Shown: positions 17,891-27,100 of the stretch, piece after piece
Layout of the letters: every line of letters begins with the position of its first letter
Numbering within the stretch: position 1 is the stretch's first letter
Origin: JACKHA01 sp041401985
GTDB lineage: Bacteria; Planctomycetota; Phycisphaerae; Phycisphaerales; UBA1924
Direction: 5' to 3'
Assembly: GCA_041401985.1 (NCBI GenBank)
Contig: JAWKTE010000002.1
Span: 124,001 to 188,000, forward strand
DNA: 64,000 nt
Position numbers and translations under genes: made by a program
Notes under the pieces: model-generated
The model's database searches: none
What the model was told of the DNA's origin: nothing
Seen by the model: only the letters and a program-made list of their open reading frames with translations

Positions 17891-18916
17891 GCACAGTGCT
17901 CTGTAGACTCCTTTCGAGTCTCTCGCTGGCACTACCGATGGACGGTGTAGGCCAGCACCCGCATGGCGGCCTCGGACAACAGCGACGCGGGAGTCGGCAG
18001 TTCAGGCTCCCGCCGGTGGTCCGCTTGAGCGCGCTGAAGAACGACTCGACCTGCCAGCGCCCGCCAGCACGCCGGAAGATCGAGCATCCTGGCCCGGTGC
18101 GGGGTCTTGACCGTGCCGTCCTTCGACTTGATCACCGGCGGCACCCAGCTCTCGGTCCCGTGTTCGTCGCGGCTGATCCGTGCAGCGATTCGGCGTCGAA
18201 CCCCGCGTCGGCGTACAGCCGCGCGGGACGCAGCACCGGAACGTCTGCTCCAGCAGGACGGGGTCTCGGTGGTGTCGGCCCGAGGGCCGAAGGCCACGCA
18301 TGGCGCACGGCATGAACAGCGCTGACCACCGCCACCGAGACCTTGACGTAGCGGCCGGTGCGCTCGTCGAGCCGCGGCCGGTCCGGGCCGCGGGCCGGCG
18401 GCGCGTTTCTTCGACCCCTTTCCGGCCCTGTCCTTCTCCTTGACCATCCGGAAGTAGACGCTGGCGTTGGTCATCGCCAGGCCGGTGGAGTCCATCGCGA
18501 CCTCCTCGACCGCGGCCCGGTCCTGCCCGGTCACGCCGCGGAGCAGGTCGGTGAGCATGGCCTCGATCACGCCGACCACGTGCGGCTTGGCGTGCAGCTT
18601 CTGCAGCGTCGTGTAGTGGGGCACACGCTCGAGACCCAGCGCCTGACGCGGACGTCGGGCATCTCGGCCAGCAGCTGGGTGATGCCCCGGAAGGTCGTGC
18701 GTGCGCGCGCAGCACCAAACAGGCGATGAGCTGCGGCTGCGTGAAGTCGTGGCGGCTCTTGATCGACCCGTAGGTGCTCACGCACCGCCGAGCCGCGGCC
18801 AGCGACAGCCGCGCGACCTCAGAACGATCCGATCGGGTCCGGGCGTCCTTGCCATATGGCCGGCATTGGACCGGCTCAATGAACATCTGTCAAATCGTTT
18901 CTACAGAGCACTCTGC
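17891..18916. mobile_element. Decayed insertion sequence with 17-base inverted ends
   Basis: About 1.03 kb bounded by imperfect inverted ends: GCACAGTGCTCTGTAGA at 17891 on the left, and the reverse complement of GCAGAGTGCTCTGTAGA on the right (18900-18916), one mismatch in 17. It contains a broken DDE transposase gene on the minus strand. Both outer flanks carry the same host palindrome (GGCATGGCTGTGGCTC type), so the element appears to sit inside a copy of that repeat. No clear target-site duplication could be read. Confidence 0.65.
17932..18886 (-). pseudogene. DDE transposase (IS4/IS5-like), multiple frameshifts
   Basis: The frames together read like an IS4/IS5-type transposase. The N-terminal part gives STYGSIKSRHDFTQPQLIAC in one frame, a second frame gives TTFRGITQLLAEMPDVRVR, and a third gives MPHYTTLQKLHAKPHVVGVI followed by EEVAMDSTGLAMTNASVYF, whose Asp is likely the first catalytic residue. 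Later frames give VSVAVVSAVHAV and LYADAGFDAESLHG, probably around the second Asp. No single frame covers the gene, so it should be inactive if the sequence is correct. Confidence 0.7.
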
Positions 18917-18956
18917 ACAGCCATGCTCGATGAGCCGGGGCGCTGTCCACGCTCGA

Positions 18957-18984
18957 CATGGCTGTGCCGAGCCACAGCCATGCC
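18957..18984. repeat. Palindrome ACATGGCTGTGCCGAGCCACAGCCAT
   Basis: A near-perfect palindrome with arms ATGGCTGTG and CACAGCCAT. The same arms flank the IS ends at 17874 and at 18911-18926, so it is a dispersed host repeat that the IS entered. The rest of 18927-19162 shows no gene. Confidence 0.55.
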
Positions 18985-19162
18985 CGCGGCGAGCCTGTCC
19001 GATGCCCGCACCGAGAAACGCCGCCGGGCCGGCGTGTCTCGGTGGCGCATTGGGGACTCCCCTCGCCCCCTCCACACTCGCCACGACCTTCGGCCAGAGC
19101 CCCGAAGGGCGTGGCACGGGCGCTCACTTGCGTTTCGCGTTCGTCTGTGGTGGGCGGGGCGG

Positions 19163-19690
19163 TCAATAGTCGGCGGGATAGCCGTCGCAGACCGGGACCA
19201 GGACGCGTTCGAGGCGTGAGTTGCCCTCGGGGTCGGGGCCGAAGAAGTCGTCGAGCATGGCGGTGAGTTGGCGGTTGAGTGTCTCGCTGCCGGGCTCTTT
19301 GAGCTGGGCGTGCTGCATGCGCCGGTAGATGCGGGCGATGGCCTCGCGGACGGCGGCCTGGCGCTGCTCGAGTTGCTGGGTGATGAAGTCGGCGTTCTTG
19401 CGCCGGACTTCGAGGACGATCTCGGTGCTCCAGATGAACACGCGGCCGGAGGTCAGGTTCTGGAACTGGCCCTCGAAGACGGGGACCTCGACGATCTGCT
19501 CGCCCTCGGCGGAGTTGTCTTCGTGGAGTTGGGAGGCCTCGGCCGACGAGCCGCCGGAGGTGGCGCCCACGACCATGAAGACGACGGCGGCCTCGACGAC
19601 CATGGCGAGAAGGACCGCGGCGAGCGGGATGATCGGCAGCTTCTTCTTTGCCGGCTTCGACTCTTCGGTGGTGGGGGCTTCGTCGGCCAT
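19163..19690 (-). CDS. FliL-like membrane protein
   Basis: 175 residues: a Lys-rich cytoplasmic start, one membrane helix (about residues 17-42), then a periplasmic domain. The order is strand-rich VEVPVFEGQFQNL, then VFIWSTEIVLEVRRKNAD, a long helix (FITQQLEQRQAAVREAIARI) and ETLNRQLTAMLDDFFG before a final strand. This is the layout of FliL, which sits beside the flagellar stator. The match is by pattern, not by a strict motif, and no flagellar genes adjoin. It follows the gene at 19706-20182 by 15 bases, so the two are probably co-transcribed. Confidence 0.65.
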   Translation of the reverse strand: MADEAPTTEESKPAKKKLPIIPLAAVLLAMVVEAAVVFMVVGATSGGSSAEASQLHEDNSAEGEQIVEVPVFEGQFQNLTSGRVFIWSTEIVLEVRRKNADFITQQLEQRQAAVREAIARIYRRMQHAQLKEPGSETLNRQLTAMLDDFFGPDPEGNSRLERVLVPVCDGYPADY

Positions 19691-19705
19691 TGGCTCCCTC
19701 GGGTC

Positions 19706-20182
19706 TCAGGCGGCGCGGCGGGCCTCTGGGGCGGCGGCGCGCGGGGCGGCGTGGGTCCGCGTGCGGGACGCTGGGGCATCGACCAGATCGAGGTTCGGGT
19801 CCAGCCGGGACGGGGCTCCGGTACGGGCCAGCAGGGCGAGCATGGCCAGGAGCGAGGCGAGCAGGGCGGGGGCGATGGCTGGGGCGGGTCCGAGAATCGC
19901 AGCGGCGGCGGTGAGGGCGAGGATGGCGAGAGTTGGGGGCAGGGTGTGCGGCGTGGTTGCCGGTGCGCCGGTTCGGGTTCGTGGTTGGAGGGCGGCGAGG
20001 CAGGCGTCGCGGAGGCGGGCGATGCGCGTGGCGAGGATGGCGATCGGGATGAGGGCCGCCAGCGAGAGGACGTGGGGCCAGTCGGCCGCGAGTTCGGCGA
20101 GTTCGGCGGGCGGGGCGGCGAGCGCGAGGGCCGTCAGCGCGGCGAGCGCGATGCCGATGGTGATGAGGGAGGTTCGGTCCAC
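19706..20182 (-). CDS. Hypothetical multi-span membrane protein
   Basis: Not recognised. 158 residues from a GTG start at 20182, with hydrophobic segments at about 4-24, 37-53, 84-100 and 102-120 and an Ala/Arg-rich polar tail. Leu and Ala make up much of the helices. It lies directly upstream of the FliL-like gene and diverges from mnmG across about 140 bases. Confidence 0.6.
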   Translation of the reverse strand: MDRTSLITIGIALAALTALALAAPPAELAELAADWPHVLSLAALIPIAILATRIARLRDACLAALQPRTRTGAPATTPHTLPPTLAILALTAAAAILGPAPAIAPALLASLLAMLALLARTGAPSRLDPNLDLVDAPASRTRTHAAPRAAAPEARRAA

Positions 20183-20323
20183 GCGGGTGCTCCGAATCGG
20201 GTGGGCGGAGGGCGGGGCGTTGTGATTGACGGACCGCCGGCGTGTTATCGGCGCGATCGCGGGTCTGGTTCAGGCGGGTTTGGGGCGGACTCGGGCGGGG
20301 GTGCGGGTTTACTACAGTTCGGC

Positions 20324-22489
20324 GTGGGCACGCGGCGGTACAGCGTTGTGGTGATCGGTGGTGGGCACGCGGGCGTTGAGGCCGCGTGGGCGGCGGCCAA
20401 TGCGCTGGCGGGGCTGGAGGCGGAGGGGCGCGGGCGTGTCGGCGCGGCGCGGGTCGCGCTGGTGACGCTGGACCCGTCGAAGATCGGCGTGATGTCGTGC
20501 AACCCGGCCAACGGCGGGCTGGCCAAGGGGCAACTGGTCCGCGAGATCGACGCGATGGGCGGGCTGATGGGGCTGGCGACGGACGCGACGGGCATCCAGT
20601 TCAAGATGCTCAACACGTCGAAGGGTCCGGCGGTGTGGGGGCCGCGGGCGCAGTGCGACAAGCACGCGTACGCGGAGGCGGTGCAGGCGATGCTGGCGTC
20701 GCGTGCGGAGATTGAGGTTGTGGGTGGGGCGGTGGATGATCTGATCGTGGAGGATGCGGGTGGCGGCGGCGGCGCGGCGGATGGCGATGGGGCGTGGGAT
20801 GCGCCGCGGCGCGTGGTTGGGGTTTTCGTGTCGGCGGCGCCCGAGGCGCGGGGGTGGACGCCGCGGGAGATGATGCGGCATCGGCGCGTGGTGGAAACGG
20901 AGCGGATCGAGGCGGACGCGGTGGTGCTGACGACCGGCACGTTCATGCGGGCGCTGATGCACACGGGCGAGACGCGGACCGAGGGCGGGCGGCACGGGGA
21001 GGCGTCGGCGGTTGGGATCGCGGCGTCGCTGCGGCGGCTTGGGTTCGAGTTGGGCAGGCTGAAGACGGGGACGCCGCCGCGGGTGAGGCGGGGGTCGGTG
21101 GATTGGGACGGGTTGGAGCGGCAGTGGGGGGATGAGAGGGCGGTTGCGTTCAGTGATCTGAGTGCGGGGGTGGGGGCGCACGGACGGAACAGCCTCAAGG
21201 TTGATCGCACCGAGTTGGCCTCCGAGCCGGCCAACTCGGTGGCACGGTCGGACGCTGCGGCACAGGATGGAACGAGCGCGTTTGCGTCGCTCGAACGGTT
21301 CCCGGTGCTGGAGCAGGTGGCGTGCCGCGTGACGAGCACGACGCGTGCGGGGCACGACCTGATCCGGGCGAATCTGCACCGGGCCCCGATGTTCAGCGGG
21401 CAGATCGAGTCGGTTGGGCCGCGGTATTGCCCGAGCATCGAAGACAAGGTGGTGCGTTTCGCGGGGCGCGACGGGCACACGGTGTTTCTTGAGCCGGAGA
21501 GCCTGCGGGACGACTGGGTGTACTGCAACGGGATCGCGACGAGCCTGCCGTCGGACGTGCAGGACGCGGTGGTGCGTTCGATGGCGGGGTGCGAGCGGGC
21601 GGAGATCGTGCGGTATGGGTATGCGGTGGAGTACGACATGGTGCGGCCGCACCAGATCCGGGCCACGGGAATGGCCAAGTCGATCGCGGGGCTGTTCCTG
21701 GCGGGGCAGATCAACGGGACGAGCGGGTACGAGGAGGCGGCGGCGCAGGGGCTGGTGGCGGGTGTGAACGCGGCGCGGTTTGTGTTGAGAGAGGAGTCGG
21801 GGCTGGGGGCGTGGGTGCCGTCGCGGTCGGAGTCGTACCTGGGCGTGCTGATGGATGACCTGGTGACGAAGACGCCGGTGGAGCCGTACCGGATGTTCAC
21901 GAGCCGGGCGGAGCATCGGCTGCTGCTGCGTGCGGACAACGCGGCGGACCGGCTGACGCCGATCGCGAAGGAGCTGGGGCTGCTGTCGGGGCACTGGCTG
22001 GGTGAGCGGCGGTGGAGAGTGTTCGAGCGTCGGCGGGCGCAGTTGCGGGCTGGGGAGGCCGCGATCGAGGCGGGGCGGGTTGGGGGTGAGGCGCTGGCGA
22101 AGGTGGTGAAGCGGCCGGGGTTTGGGGTGGAGGATCTGGGGAAGGCGATTGGCGGCGCCATGGGCGCGAGTGACGGCGTCGCGGCTCGCGATGGCGACGC
22201 GCTCGATCGCGGGGTGCTCGTGACGCTGCTGGCCGAGCGGCAGTACGAGGGGTTCGTGGGGCGGCAGCGTGCGGAGATCAAGCGGCAGGCGGAGTTGGAG
22301 CGGAGGCGGCTGCCGGCGGCGATGGTGTTCGGGAGTGTGCCGGGCCTGCGCGGGGAGGCGCGGGCGGCGCTGGAGCGGTATCGCCCCGAGACGTTCGGGC
22401 AGGCGGGGCGGCTGGAGGGGATCACGCCGGCGGACCTGACGATTCTGGCGGTGTATGCGAAGCGGGTGGGGGCGGGCGCTCGGTTCTGA
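20324..22489 (+). CDS. mnmG: tRNA uridine-5-carboxymethylaminomethyl modification enzyme MnmG
   Basis: MnmG (GidA) is the FAD enzyme that, with MnmE, adds the cmnm5 group to U34 of some tRNAs. The dinucleotide-binding motif is near the start (VVVIGGGHAGVEAAWAAA), then SCNPANGGLAKGQLVREIDA and FKMLNTSKGPAVWGPRAQCD; the C-terminal helical domain that binds MnmE and tRNA is present, with TLLAERQYEGF. The GTG at 20324 is chosen because the family domain begins 6 residues later and the sequence before it is not protein-like. The 721 residues exceed the usual 620-650, owing to insertions of about 50 and 40 residues around 145-190 and 300-330. No mnmE is in the window. The gene lies at a sharp change of GC skew. 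Confidence 0.95.
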   Translation: MGTRRYSVVVIGGGHAGVEAAWAAANALAGLEAEGRGRVGAARVALVTLDPSKIGVMSCNPANGGLAKGQLVREIDAMGGLMGLATDATGIQFKMLNTSKGPAVWGPRAQCDKHAYAEAVQAMLASRAEIEVVGGAVDDLIVEDAGGGGGAADGDGAWDAPRRVVGVFVSAAPEARGWTPREMMRHRRVVETERIEADAVVLTTGTFMRALMHTGETRTEGGRHGEASAVGIAASLRRLGFELGRLKTGTPPRVRRGSVDWDGLERQWGDERAVAFSDLSAGVGAHGRNSLKVDRTELASEPANSVARSDAAAQDGTSAFASLERFPVLEQVACRVTSTTRAGHDLIRANLHRAPMFSGQIESVGPRYCPSIEDKVVRFAGRDGHTVFLEPESLRDDWVYCNGIATSLPSDVQDAVVRSMAGCERAEIVRYGYAVEYDMVRPHQIRATGMAKSIAGLFLAGQINGTSGYEEAAAQGLVAGVNAARFVLREESGLGAWVPSRSESYLGVLMDDLVTKTPVEPYRMFTSRAEHRLLLRADNAADRLTPIAKELGLLSGHWLGERRWRVFERRRAQLRAGEAAIEAGRVGGEALAKVVKRPGFGVEDLGKAIGGAMGASDGVAARDGDALDRGVLVTLLAERQYEGFVGRQRAEIKRQAELERRRLPAAMVFGSVPGLRGEARAALERYRPETFGQAGRLEGITPADLTILAVYAKRVGAGARF

Positions 22490-22522
22490 TGGCGTTCTCG
22501 TACGATCCGGTCATTCGAAGAG

Positions 22523-22609
22523 GATTCACCGCAGAGGCGCAGAGGGGGCTGAGGAAGGCCGATGCGTTTGTGTGCCTATCGACCGCCGCTCTCTGCGTCT
22601 CGGCGGTGA
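22523..22609. repeat. Inverted CCGCAGAGGCGCAGAGG / CTCTGCGTCTCGGCGG repeat
   Basis: Two arms, 22523-22546 and 22588-22609, in inverted orientation just after mnmG. This is a widespread environmental-genome repeat, similar in design to the pair at 494-643. It could form a long hairpin between the convergent mnmG and the gene at 22672. Confidence 0.6.
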
Positions 22610-22671
22610 GTGCCGTTGCTGCCGATTGAATCGCGGCAGTTCTCGTGGCCTGGGCGTGTGCCATCGTGGAG

Positions 22672-23316
22672 TCACGATCGCGGGCCGGATTCGAGCCAGC
22701 CGATGATCGTGAGGACGATGGCGGCGGCGATGAGGGTCGCGATGGCCAGGCGGATGGCGAAGGCGCCGGCGTCGAACGGGTCGGCCGGTGGGCGGACGAG
22801 GGCGACGCGGTTCCGGGCGGTGTCGGCCAGGGGGCGAGCACCCGTGCGGGCGTCGTCCTGGACGATGGCGATGACCAGGTGGGCGTCGAAGGGGCGCAGG
22901 CCCAGGGATGTCGCGAGGGAGACGAGGCGGGCGCGGCGTTCCGGCGGGAGGATGGCGGCCCGCCCGCCTTCGAGGGCGGCTGCGGCGCGGGTGGCGAGGA
23001 TCCAGCGTGGGTCGGCTGGGTCGAAGGGGTGTTCTGCGGCGGAGCGGTTCTCCGCGGCGACGGCGTCGGCGGGGGTGGGCGGTTGGGGTGGCGGCGGGGT
23101 TGGTGTCGAGCGCGGAAGGGGGCGGACGGTGCCGACGACGCGGTCGTCGGAGACGAGCGAAAGGCGGGCCCGCGGAGCCTGGCGGGGCGGAATCGGGGGT
23201 GCCTGGCGCGGGGCGGAATCCGGGCGCGTGTTGCCACGGCGCAACGGTGTTGCGGCGACGCCACGCTCGTCGTTGGTCAGACGCAACGCGGGCCTCTCTG
23301 CTCCGTCCGTGGGCAT
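22672..23316 (-). CDS. Hypothetical protein with C-terminal membrane anchor
   Basis: Not recognised. 214 residues: a Pro/Arg-rich, probably disordered first 90 residues, then a compact domain from about 100 (DPRWILATRAAAALEGGRAA, then RARLVSLATSLGLRPFDAHL), and one hydrophobic segment at the C-terminus (about 186-206, LAIATLIAAAIVLTIIGW). The last helix predicts a tail-anchored protein with the domain in the cytoplasm. It is convergent with mnmG and divergent from the gene at 23449. Confidence 0.6.
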   Translation of the reverse strand: MPTDGAERPALRLTNDERGVAATPLRRGNTRPDSAPRQAPPIPPRQAPRARLSLVSDDRVVGTVRPLPRSTPTPPPPQPPTPADAVAAENRSAAEHPFDPADPRWILATRAAAALEGGRAAILPPERRARLVSLATSLGLRPFDAHLVIAIVQDDARTGARPLADTARNRVALVRPPADPFDAGAFAIRLAIATLIAAAIVLTIIGWLESGPRS

Positions 23317-23448
23317 GCGGGGGGCGATGGTGCATGCGCCGTGCCACGCGGCGGCAGGATCGGAATCGTTGCGGAGGGGGCGGCTCTACACTGGCGGCTT
23401 GTCGGCCGCGGGCCGATCTCTCGTGGGGCCAGGGGCGGTTTGACACCT

Positions 23449-24045
23449 ATGACGAGCGGCGAGGCAGCGAGTTCGACGGCGGATTCGACCGTGGATTCGG
23501 CGGGCGGGGAGGCCGCGGGCGGCGACGCGGCAGCCTCGGCGGTCGGCGCGGCGCTGCCGCGGGTGCGAACGGACCTTGGCGAGGCCGAGATCGTCGATCG
23601 CCTGGACAAGGCGTCGCGTCGGGGGAAGTTGGCGGGGTTCCACAAGGGCGGGGCGGGCGCGGGGCCGTTCTACGTCGAGGTGTTCGGGCAGTACTTCGAC
23701 CGTCGGCTGCACGCGCGGCTGGAGGCGACGGCGGACGGGTCGGGCGAGCGGGTGCTGGTGTTCGAGAACCGTCTCAAGCGGTGGCGGGTGTGGGCGTTCT
23801 GGGTGGTGATGGGGCTGACGGTGTGGCCGGGGGTGCTGCTGACGCACTCGATCCTGGTGACGTACTTCGACTGGTACTGGCGTGCGATGTGGGTGACGTG
23901 CGCGTGGTATCTGCCGCTGGCGGTGGTGCCGCTGCCTTGGGTGTGGAAGGCGGCGTGGGGCAAGTCGGTGGCGATCGCGGACGCGGAGGCGCGGCAGGCG
24001 ATCGGGCTGATCGCGAAGCATCTTGGGGGGCGGGTGGAGGGGTGA
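23449..24045 (+). CDS. Hypothetical membrane protein, 198 aa
   Basis: Not recognised. The ATG at 23449 starts a protein with a Ser/Ala-rich first 45 residues, a soluble part with PFYVEVFGQYFDRRLHARLE, and two membrane helices at about 122-142 (VWAFWVVMGLTVWPGVLLT) and 156-175 (WVTCAWYLPLAVVPLPWVW), ending in a helical tail with AEARQAIGLIAKHLGG. There is no clear ribosome binding site. Its Ala-Glu-Ala tail and two-helix hairpin are seen in other planctomycete proteins of unknown role. Confidence 0.65.
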   Translation: MTSGEAASSTADSTVDSAGGEAAGGDAAASAVGAALPRVRTDLGEAEIVDRLDKASRRGKLAGFHKGGAGAGPFYVEVFGQYFDRRLHARLEATADGSGERVLVFENRLKRWRVWAFWVVMGLTVWPGVLLTHSILVTYFDWYWRAMWVTCAWYLPLAVVPLPWVWKAAWGKSVAIADAEARQAIGLIAKHLGGRVEG

Positions 24046-24089
24046 GCGGCGAGGCGCTTGTTCTTTGCGGCGGGGATGATGGTGGGGAA

Positions 24090-24121
24090 GGCATCGAGGC
24101 AGAAGGCATCGAGGCATCGAG
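24090..24121. repeat. 32-base CTCGATGCC repeat, copy 2 (inverted)
   Basis: Reverse complement of the element at 14082-14113 with two exchanged bases. It lies between the convergent ends of the genes at 23449-24045 and 24122-27310. Confidence 0.6.
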
Positions 24122-27100
24122 TCAGGATGAGAGGCGGGCGGCGAGGATCTCGATGGGATGCAGAGCGCGGACGCCGGTGGCGTCCTTGATCTGGTGGCGG
24201 CACGAGGTGCCGGGGGCGCAGATGGTGGCGTCGGGGGCCTCGCGGACGGCGGGGAACAGCGTGAGGTTGCCGATCTTCATCGAGAGGTCGTAGCGGTGCG
24301 TGGCGTAGCCGAAGGAGCCGGCCATGCCGCAGCATCCGGAGTCGAGCACACGGACGTCGGCGGCGGGGAGTCGGCGGAGGGCGCGGGCGCTGGTCTGGTC
24401 GCCCCAGAGCGCTTTCTGGTGGCAGTGGGCGTGGAGGATGATGGTGTCCGTGGGCAGTTCGGGCGGTGATTCGGGGCCGGGGCGGGGACGCCCCGGCTCG
24501 CGCGTGGAGGTGGTGAAGGCTGGGTGATTCGGGTGGTCGTCCCAGTGGCTGTCGATGAAGTCCTCGGCGAGGAAGGACTTGGCGGCGAGGCGCCGGCGGA
24601 TGTCGAGTGGTGTCGAGGCCTTGAGGGAGAGCCAGTCGTCCTTGATCGCGCTGAGGCAGGACGGCTCGAGGAAGAGGATGGCGCGGACGCGCGGGTCGGT
24701 GATGAACGGGCGGAGGTCGAGGCAGACCTGGTCGATGGAGCGGATGGCGTCGGGCAGCAGGCCGAGCGAGATGGCGGGTCGGGCGCAGCAGGCGTGGCGT
24801 GGGAGCAGGACGCGGTAGCCGCAGGCTTCGAGGACGCGCCGGGCGGCGCGGGCGATGTGGGGCTCGTTTGCCAGCGAGAAGCAGTCGGCGAAGAGGGCGA
24901 CGGTGGGGCGGGTGTCGCTCGGTGTGGGCAGGACGCGGTCGCGGGCGGCGAAGTCGCGCTCGAGCGAGGGGGCGAACGGGGGGAGCGAGCGGGATGGGTG
25001 CAGGTTCAGCACGCGGTTGATGAGGCGGCGCACGGGCGGGAGGCTGCTCACGGCGTTCGCGAGGCGCGGCGTGCGGGAGGCGAGGCGGTTGAGCGTGCGG
25101 ATCGAGGCCATGATGCGGGACGCGAGCGGGACGCGGCCCGAGGCGCGGTGGCCCTGGGCCGTGTATTCGGCTTTGAGGCGGGCGATGTCGACGTTGCTCG
25201 GGCACTCGGTCTTGCAGGCCTTGCAGGAGAGGCACAGGTCGAGGGTGGCCTGGGTTTCGGGGTCGGACCAGGCGGGCTGGGTGGTGTTGGCTCGTGTGTC
25301 TGGTGGCGGAGCGACCGGGCTGGAAAGCCCGGCCCCCTCGTTCGAGAGTTGCCCTGTGATGGCCAGGCGGAGGGCGTTGCCGCGGCCTCTGGTGGAGTGG
25401 CGCTCGTCGAGGGTGGCCATGTAGGAGGGGCACATGGTGCCGCCCTGCTTCTTGCGGCAGACGCCGGAGCCGTTGCACATCTCGACGGAGGCGTCGAAGC
25501 CGTGCTGGTCGTGGTAGGTGAAGAAGGTGTTGGTGTCGGGGACGCGGATTTGGCGGGATTCGGGGAGGACGCGGAGGTGGGTGGTGATGGCGGCGATTCG
25601 ATCATCGGGCGTGGGGGGGGGGGGGGCGCCCGCCACCCCAGTCGACAAGGATGGGCTGGAGGCCTTGGTCGGCACGATGATGCCGGGATTCAGCAGGCCT
25701 CTTGGATCGAAGATGCGTTTGGCCTCGGCGAAGGCGCGCATCAGTTCGGGGCCGTAGAAGGCCTCGAGGAGCGGGCCTCGGACGCGGCCGTCGCCGTGCT
25801 CGCCGGACATGACGCCGCCGAGGTCGCGGGCGAGTTGGGCGGTTTCGAGGGCGATGGCCCGCATGCGGGCGCGGTCGGCCTCGTCGTGGATGTCGATGAG
25901 CGGGCGGACGTGCAGAACGCCGACGGAGGCGTGGGCATAGAACGCGGCGGTGGTGTCGTGGCGGTGGACGATGGCGCGGAGGCGCCGGACGAACTCGCCG
26001 AGGCGCTCGACGGGGATGGCGTTGTCTTCGATGAAGGTGATGGGCTTGCGGGCGCCGGGCAGGCCGTGGAGAAGGGGCTCGCCGGCCTTGCGGAGCTTCC
26101 ACGCCTCGTTCATGGCGGCGGGGTCGGTGTGGGTGCTGACGCGGGGCTGGCCGAACCGGTCGATGACGGCGCGGAGGGCGGCGGCGATGTGCTGCGGGGG
26201 CGTGGGCTTGTCGCTGGGGTCGGCGAAGAACTCGATGTAGAGCACGGCCTTCGGGATTGCGCCGGCCGCGCGGGGCATGAGGTCGACGTAGCGGCGGTAC
26301 TCGGCGTTCTGGGCGGCCAGGCCGAGCACCATGTCGTCGAGCAGTTCGACCGCTGACGGCTTCATGGCGAGGATGTCGGGCAGGGCGTCGATGGCGGACT
26401 CGACGGACTCGAACGAGACGGTGGCGAGGCCCTTGGCCGCGGGCAGCGGGTGGAGCAGGAGTTCGGCGCCGAGCGTGACAGCGAGCGTGCCCTCGCTGCC
26501 GGCCAGGAGGTGGGCGAGGTTGATACGCGACCAGCCGGGCTGGGCGCGGAGGTCGGCATCGGCGACGCCCTCGCGCCGGGCCTGGTCGAGGGCGAGCAGG
26601 ACCATGTCGAGCCCGTAGCCGGCGTTGCGCCGGACGGTCTTGGGGAAGCGCTCGCGGATGAGGCGCTCGTGGTCGAGCACGACGTCGACGATGCGGCGTG
26701 TGAGTTCGCGGGCCACGGGGTCGCGGTCGCTCGCGCCGCGGTCGAGGCGGACGCGCTGGCCCGTGGCGAGGATGGCGTCGACGCCCAAGAGGCTCTCGCT
26801 CGTGCGGCCGTAGCGGATGGAGCGTGCGCCGGCGGCGTTGTTGCCGATCGCGCCGCCGATGCAGCAGTGCCGGCTGGTGGCGGGGTCGGGGGCGAAGAAC
26901 AGGGCGGTGGGTGCGAGGTGGGCGTTGAGTTCGTCGATGGTGATGCCGGGCTCGACGCGGCAACGCCGGGCGGGGGCGTCGAGTTCGAGCACGGCGCGGC
27001 AGTTGGGCGAGGTGTCGATGACGACGGCGCGGTTGGTGCACTGGCCCGCGAGGCTGGTGCCCCCGCCGCGAGGGAGGATGGGGAGGGTGCGATCGACGCA

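Noticed and set aside
18890..19166. Small frames with HGCGSAQPC-type translation
   Set aside because: They come from the dispersed ATGGCTGTG palindrome next to the IS and have no protein-like features.
19268..20323. Extended N-terminus for mnmG of about 350 residues
   Set aside because: The extra part is antisense to the FliL-like and membrane protein genes and has Gly/Arg-rich shadow composition.
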